A DNA stretch of 9,410 nucleotides from Alphaproteobacteria bacterium (GTDB taxonomy: Bacteria > Pseudomonadota > Alphaproteobacteria > ATCC43930 > CGMCC-115725). Shown here one piece after another: positions 7,087 to 9,410 of this stretch. Within the stretch, counting starts at the first letter, position 1; every line of letters begins with the position of its first letter. Made by a program: the position numbers and the translations under genes. The stretch lies in NCBI GenBank assembly GCA_030039975.1, contig JASHUO010000268.1, positions 1 to 9,410 of the forward strand, in the 5' to 3' direction. The notes under the pieces are model-generated. The model was given only the letters and a program-made list of their open reading frames with translations, was not told the DNA's origin and made no database searches.

Positions 7087-7263
7087 AGGAGCTGTCAGCT
7101 TTCAGCCGTCAGCCGTCAGCTATCGCCGCAACGAATGCCCGCGGGACGCTCTTAATTTCCCTTAACGAGATCCTTAACGACGCGCTCCGATCCGAATTCA
7201 TCATCGTGCGCTGTTTCCGCAAGCTCCAAGCTGACGGCTGATAGCTGACAGCTGACAGCTACC
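7087..7263. repeat. Large inverted heptanucleotide array between the hydratase gene and rpsT
   Basis: Two arms of six seven-base units face each other. The left arm (7087-7128) reads mainly GTCAGCT/GTCAGCC; the right arm (7222-7263) reads mainly AGCTGAC, with GGCTGAT and AGCTACC variants. Aligned as an inverted repeat, 7090-7121 pairs with 7229-7260 at 29 of 32 positions. The 107 bp between the paired arms carry two CCTTAACGA copies. The right arm includes the TAG stop of the enoyl-CoA hydratase gene (7259-7261), and the left arm ends 3-6 bp from the rpsT -35 box, so the element fills the whole space between stop codon and promoter. It is of the same type as the array after dnaA. A MITE-like or REP-like origin, or amplification of a heptamer, would each fit; no transposase is present. 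Confidence 0.9.
7160..7180. repeat. Two CCTTAACGA direct repeats in the array loop
   Basis: CCTTAACGA occurs at 7160-7168 and 7172-7180, 12 bp apart, with a further CTTAA at 7151. The three TTAA cores are 10 and 12 bp apart. This looks like a small cluster of operator-like half sites between the arms of the inverted heptad array and upstream of the rpsT promoter. No regulator can be named. Confidence 0.45.
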
Positions 7264-8035
7264 TGTTCTTAAACCTCGGCTTCCGCTTCTCGACGAACGC
7301 CGCCATGCCCTCTTTCTGGTCCTCGGTGGCGAAGAGCGAGTGGAAGACGCGGCGCTCGAAGCGGATGCCTTCGGCGAGCGTCGTCTCATAGGCGCGGTTG
7401 ACGGCTTCCTTGGCGATCATCACCGAAGGCCGCGACAGCTCGGCAATGCGCGCGGCCATGCCCACCGCCTCGTCGATGAGGGTTGCCGCCGGGACGACAC
7501 GGCTGACCAGGCCGCTGCGCTCGGCCTCGGCCGCATCCATCGTCCGGCCCGTGAGCACCATGTCCATCGCCTTCGCCTTGCCGACGAAGCGCGTCAGCCG
7601 CTGCGTGCCGCCGGCGCCGGGGATGACGCCGAGCAGGATCTCGGGCTGGCCGAACTTCGCCGTGTCGGCGGCGATGACGGTGTCGCACATCATGGCGAGC
7701 TCGCAGCCGCCGCCCAAGGCGTGACCCGCCACCGCGGCGATGATCGGCTTGCGGCAGGTGGTGACGCGCTCCCAGCCCTTGGTGATGAAATCGCCGAGAT
7801 AGACGTCCATATAGCTGCGGCCCGCCATCTCCTTGATATCGGCGCCGGCGGCGAAGGCCTTGTCGCTGCCGGTGATGACGACGGCGCCGATCGCATCGTC
7901 GGCCTCGAATATGTCGAGCGCCGCCCCGAGCTCACGCACCAGCGTGTCGCACAGCGCGTTGAGCGCCTTGGGCCGATTGAGGCGGATGAGGCCGACGGCA
8001 CCGCGGGTCTCGACCAGGATCATTTCGTAGGCCAT
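7259..8035 (-). CDS. Short-chain enoyl-CoA hydratase (crotonase family)
   Basis: This enzyme adds water to trans-2-enoyl-CoA to give 3-hydroxyacyl-CoA in beta-oxidation and related CoA pathways. The 258-residue protein is a single crotonase domain of normal length and closely resembles the mitochondrial short-chain type. It shows KAFAAGADIKEM (59-70), the oxyanion-hole segment GHALGGGCEL, both catalytic glutamates (Glu112 in GGGCEL, Glu132 in FGQPEILLG, 20 residues apart as in the rat enzyme), PGAGGTQRL (139-147) and the C-terminal segment ending KRKPRFKNR. The ATG at 8035 has GGAG 10 nt upstream. It follows the small secreted-protein gene by 29 bp. The TAG stop lies inside a heptad repeat array. 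Both glutamates present argue for a true hydratase rather than an isomerase or other crotonase. Gene names vary between genomes, so none is given. Confidence 0.95.
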   Translation of the reverse strand: MAYEMILVETRGAVGLIRLNRPKALNALCDTLVRELGAALDIFEADDAIGAVVITGSDKAFAAGADIKEMAGRSYMDVYLGDFITKGWERVTTCRKPIIAAVAGHALGGGCELAMMCDTVIAADTAKFGQPEILLGVIPGAGGTQRLTRFVGKAKAMDMVLTGRTMDAAEAERSGLVSRVVPAATLIDEAVGMAARIAELSRPSVMIAKEAVNRAYETTLAEGIRFERRVFHSLFATEDQKEGMAAFVEKRKPRFKNR

Positions 8036-8064
8036 TGCCGGAAATCTCCGAAAGAGCGCCGCGG

Positions 8065-8412
8065 CTAACGCGGCGACAGGGTGAAGCCGACGGTGAGCGC
8101 GCCGTCGGCGCCGTGGAAATCGAGCCGCAAGGTCTCGCCTTCGCGCTGCCAGGCCTCGGCGCCGGCGGGTTTCCAGCCGAGCTGCGGCAGGGTCTCGGCA
8201 TAAAAGGCATGGACGCCGGCGCGCGTGACCTTGCCGCTCGCTTGCGCCTCGACGATGCGGCCTTGCGGCTTGTCGAAAGTGAGGGCAGAGCCGTCAACCG
8301 GTTGCAGTTGCGGCATCAGCGGCACGTCCTCGGTGCCCGCGACGAAGCTGTCGGCCAGCGCCGGCAGCGGCATCAGCAATAAGAGCAAGAGGGCGATCCG
8401 GCGGAGGCGCAT
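8065..8412 (-). CDS. Small secreted protein of unknown function
   Basis: The product has 115 residues. It starts with a clear Sec signal peptide: MRLRR, a run of leucines (8-13), and a likely signal peptidase I site after ALA at residue 20, leaving a mature periplasmic protein of about 95 residues. The mature part contains EDVPLMPQL (28-36), FDKPQGRIVEAQASGKVT (46-63), FYAETLPQLGW (70-80) and ends in TLSPR. There are no cysteines and no further membrane segments. I recall similar short proteins beside mutM in other alphaproteobacteria, annotated as hypothetical, but know no function. The mutM stop is 10 bp upstream, and AAGGG (5 nt before the ATG) sits right after that stop, so translation is probably coupled to mutM. 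The hydratase gene follows after 29 bp. I assign no function. Confidence 0.85.
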   Translation of the reverse strand: MRLRRIALLLLLLMPLPALADSFVAGTEDVPLMPQLQPVDGSALTFDKPQGRIVEAQASGKVTRAGVHAFYAETLPQLGWKPAGAEAWQREGETLRLDFHGADGALTVGFTLSPR

Positions 8413-8422
8413 CACAACCCTT

Positions 8423-9256
8423 TCAGCGCTGGCGCTTGCCGCAATAGAAGGTCGAGCGGCCGCTTTGCACGATGCGCTTGATCCCGTGCCGGCAATCGCA
8501 GCCGGGGCAGCGCTCGCCCTCTTTGCCGTAGACCGCCCATTGATGCTGGAAATAGCCGAGTTCGCCCGAAGCCTGGACATAGTCGCGCAGACTCGATCCA
8601 CCGGCGGCGATGGCGCGCTCCAGCACGTCGCGGATCGCCTGGACCAGCCGCTCGGCGCGTGGGCCCGCCACCGTGCCGGCCAGCCGCCGCGGCGACAGCC
8701 CGGCATAAAACAGGCTCTCCGAGACATAGATGTTGCCGAGTCCGGCGACGACGCGTTGATCGAGCAGCGCCGCCTTGAGCGGCGTCGCCTTGCCTTCGAG
8801 CTTCGCGGCGAGCGCCGGGCCGTTGAACTCGTTGCCGAGCGGCTCGGGCCCGAGATGCATGAAGAATTTGTGCCGCTCGAGATCTTTGCCGTCGGCATAG
8901 TCGAGCACGCCGAAGCGGCGGGCATCGTTGAAACGCAGCTCGGTGCCGTCCTCGAGCGTGAAGACGACATGGTCATGCGGATCGGATGGCGCGGCGTTCC
9001 CGGAATCCGAGAGCACGAGCCGGCCGGACATGCCGAGATGGGCGATGACGACGCCGCCATCCTCGAGATGGAGCAGGATGTATTTGGCGCGGCGCCCAAG
9101 CCGGTCGACGCGCCGCCCCTCGACCCGCGCGGGGAGATCGGCCGGCATGGGGATGCGCAGATCGGGGCGGTTGAGGCGCAGCCGCTGCACCCGCCGCCCT
9201 TCGAGGCGCAGCGCCAGGCCGCGTCGCACAGTCTCGACTTCAGGCAGCTCGGGCAT
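8423..9256 (-). CDS. mutM: Formamidopyrimidine-DNA glycosylase (Fpg)
   Basis: MutM removes 8-oxoguanine and ring-opened purines from DNA and cuts the abasic site by beta,delta-elimination. The 277 residues begin MPELPEVETV, where Pro2 (the N-terminal residue after Met removal) and Glu3 are catalytic. Lys58 lies in RRAKYILL and the void-filling/DNA-contact segment is DARRFG (111-116). The H2TH motif with GLGNIYVSESLFYAGLSP is at 172-189. The C-terminal zinc finger is unusual: CPGCDC at 250-255 and YCGKRQR at the end. Cys250, 253, 255 and 272 are present, but the expected last cysteine (YCxxCQ) is Arg275. Length and frame are otherwise normal. The ATG at 9256 is fixed by homology; a GAGGAG lies about 16 nt upstream, further than ideal. 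It is divergent from ubiE. Confidence 0.96.
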   Translation of the reverse strand: MPELPEVETVRRGLALRLEGRRVQRLRLNRPDLRIPMPADLPARVEGRRVDRLGRRAKYILLHLEDGGVVIAHLGMSGRLVLSDSGNAAPSDPHDHVVFTLEDGTELRFNDARRFGVLDYADGKDLERHKFFMHLGPEPLGNEFNGPALAAKLEGKATPLKAALLDQRVVAGLGNIYVSESLFYAGLSPRRLAGTVAGPRAERLVQAIRDVLERAIAAGGSSLRDYVQASGELGYFQHQWAVYGKEGERCPGCDCRHGIKRIVQSGRSTFYCGKRQR

Positions 9257-9303
9257 GGCGGTGCGGGTGGCGCTCCTCTGGTCTCGGCAGGCTTCCAGGA
9301 GCT
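9257..9303. promoter_or_regulatory. Compact divergent gap between mutM and ubiE
   Basis: Only 47 bp separate the two divergent start codons, so promoter elements for each gene must lie partly inside the other gene or overlap face to face. I could not identify a convincing -35/-10 pair on either strand. AGGAG at 9297-9301 on the plus strand is the likely ubiE ribosome-binding site. Confidence 0.5.
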
Positions 9304-9410
9304 ATGTTGCAGCACATGGCGGGCAGCGAGACAAGCGGCGAGGCCGATTTCGGCTATCGCCGGGTCAAGGCCGAGGAAAAGGCGCGCCTGGTGCGCCAAG
9401 TCTTCGACAG
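9304..9410 (+). CDS. ubiE: Ubiquinone/menaquinone C-methyltransferase UbiE, 5' end only
   Basis: UbiE is an S-adenosylmethionine-dependent methyltransferase that adds the ring C-methyl group in ubiquinone (and, where present, menaquinone) synthesis. Only about 35 codons are visible. They include ADFGYRRVKAEEKARLV and VFD, which match the conserved N-terminal block of the family (DFG(F/Y)R.V...EK...V..VFDSVA). The methyltransferase motifs lie beyond the window. The start is unclear: ATG at 9304 is only 2 nt after AGGAG, TTG at 9307 has a 5-nt spacer, and ATG at 9316 has 14 nt. I list the longest. The name rests on the N-terminal motif and on the usual placement next to mutM. Confidence 0.85.
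   Translation, partial: MLQHMAGSETSGEADFGYRRVKAEEKARLVRQVFD

Noticed and set aside
7151..7177. CtrA binding site TTAA-N7-TTAA upstream of rpsT
   Set aside because: The spacers are 6 and 8 bases rather than 7, so the consensus is not met.
8065..9399. 444-codon frame that would fuse the secreted protein to an upstream extension across mutM
   Set aside because: The part over mutM is an out-of-frame reading of a canonical MutM. The true start is the MRLRR signal peptide at 8412, with a ribosome-binding site right after the mutM stop.

Overview
The window is a chromosomal housekeeping segment from a GC-rich bacterium, most likely an alphaproteobacterium. Three things point there: the gene order ubiE / mutM - (small exported protein) - enoyl-CoA hydratase - rpsT - dnaA - dnaN - recF - gyrB, the close match of the proteins to alphaproteobacterial family members, and the strong G/C bias at third codon positions. 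That bias also opens long meaningless antisense frames. I cannot place it more finely than the class from this sequence.

Layout: almost everything is on the minus strand, so the biological order runs from high to low coordinates. At the right edge the first 35 codons of ubiE run rightward. Divergent from it, after only 47 bp, comes a minus-strand group: mutM (9256-8423), an unnamed secreted 115-residue protein (8412-8065) and a short-chain enoyl-CoA hydratase (8035-7259), with gaps of 10 and 29 bp that suggest one transcript. Then rpsT (7012-6752) has its own good sigma70-type promoter. A gene-poor stretch of about 550 bp follows and acts as the dnaA leader. After it come dnaA (6203-4776), dnaN (4513-3395) with a probable extended -10 promoter of its own, recF (about 3311-2154) and gyrB (2131 to beyond the left edge).

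How the genes relate: DnaA (initiator), DnaN (sliding clamp), RecF (gap repair and fork recovery) and GyrB (supercoiling) form the classical replication-initiation cluster. MutM (8-oxoguanine repair), ribosomal protein S20, a beta-oxidation-type hydratase and the quinone methyltransferase UbiE are its common neighbours in this class.

The most unusual content is not a gene. Two related inverted arrays of a degenerate heptanucleotide (A[A/G]CTGAC on one arm, GTCAG[T/C]T on the other) occupy the dnaA-dnaN and hydratase-rpsT gaps. Each begins within or against the stop codon of the upstream gene and ends before the promoter of the downstream gene. Other points worth a look are a MutM zinc finger whose last cysteine is replaced by arginine while an extra cysteine appears nearby, a possible pair of overlapping short ORFs leading into dnaA, and the conserved-looking secreted protein of unknown function. 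I found no phage, transposase, CRISPR, tRNA or rRNA, and no convincing new multi-gene system.
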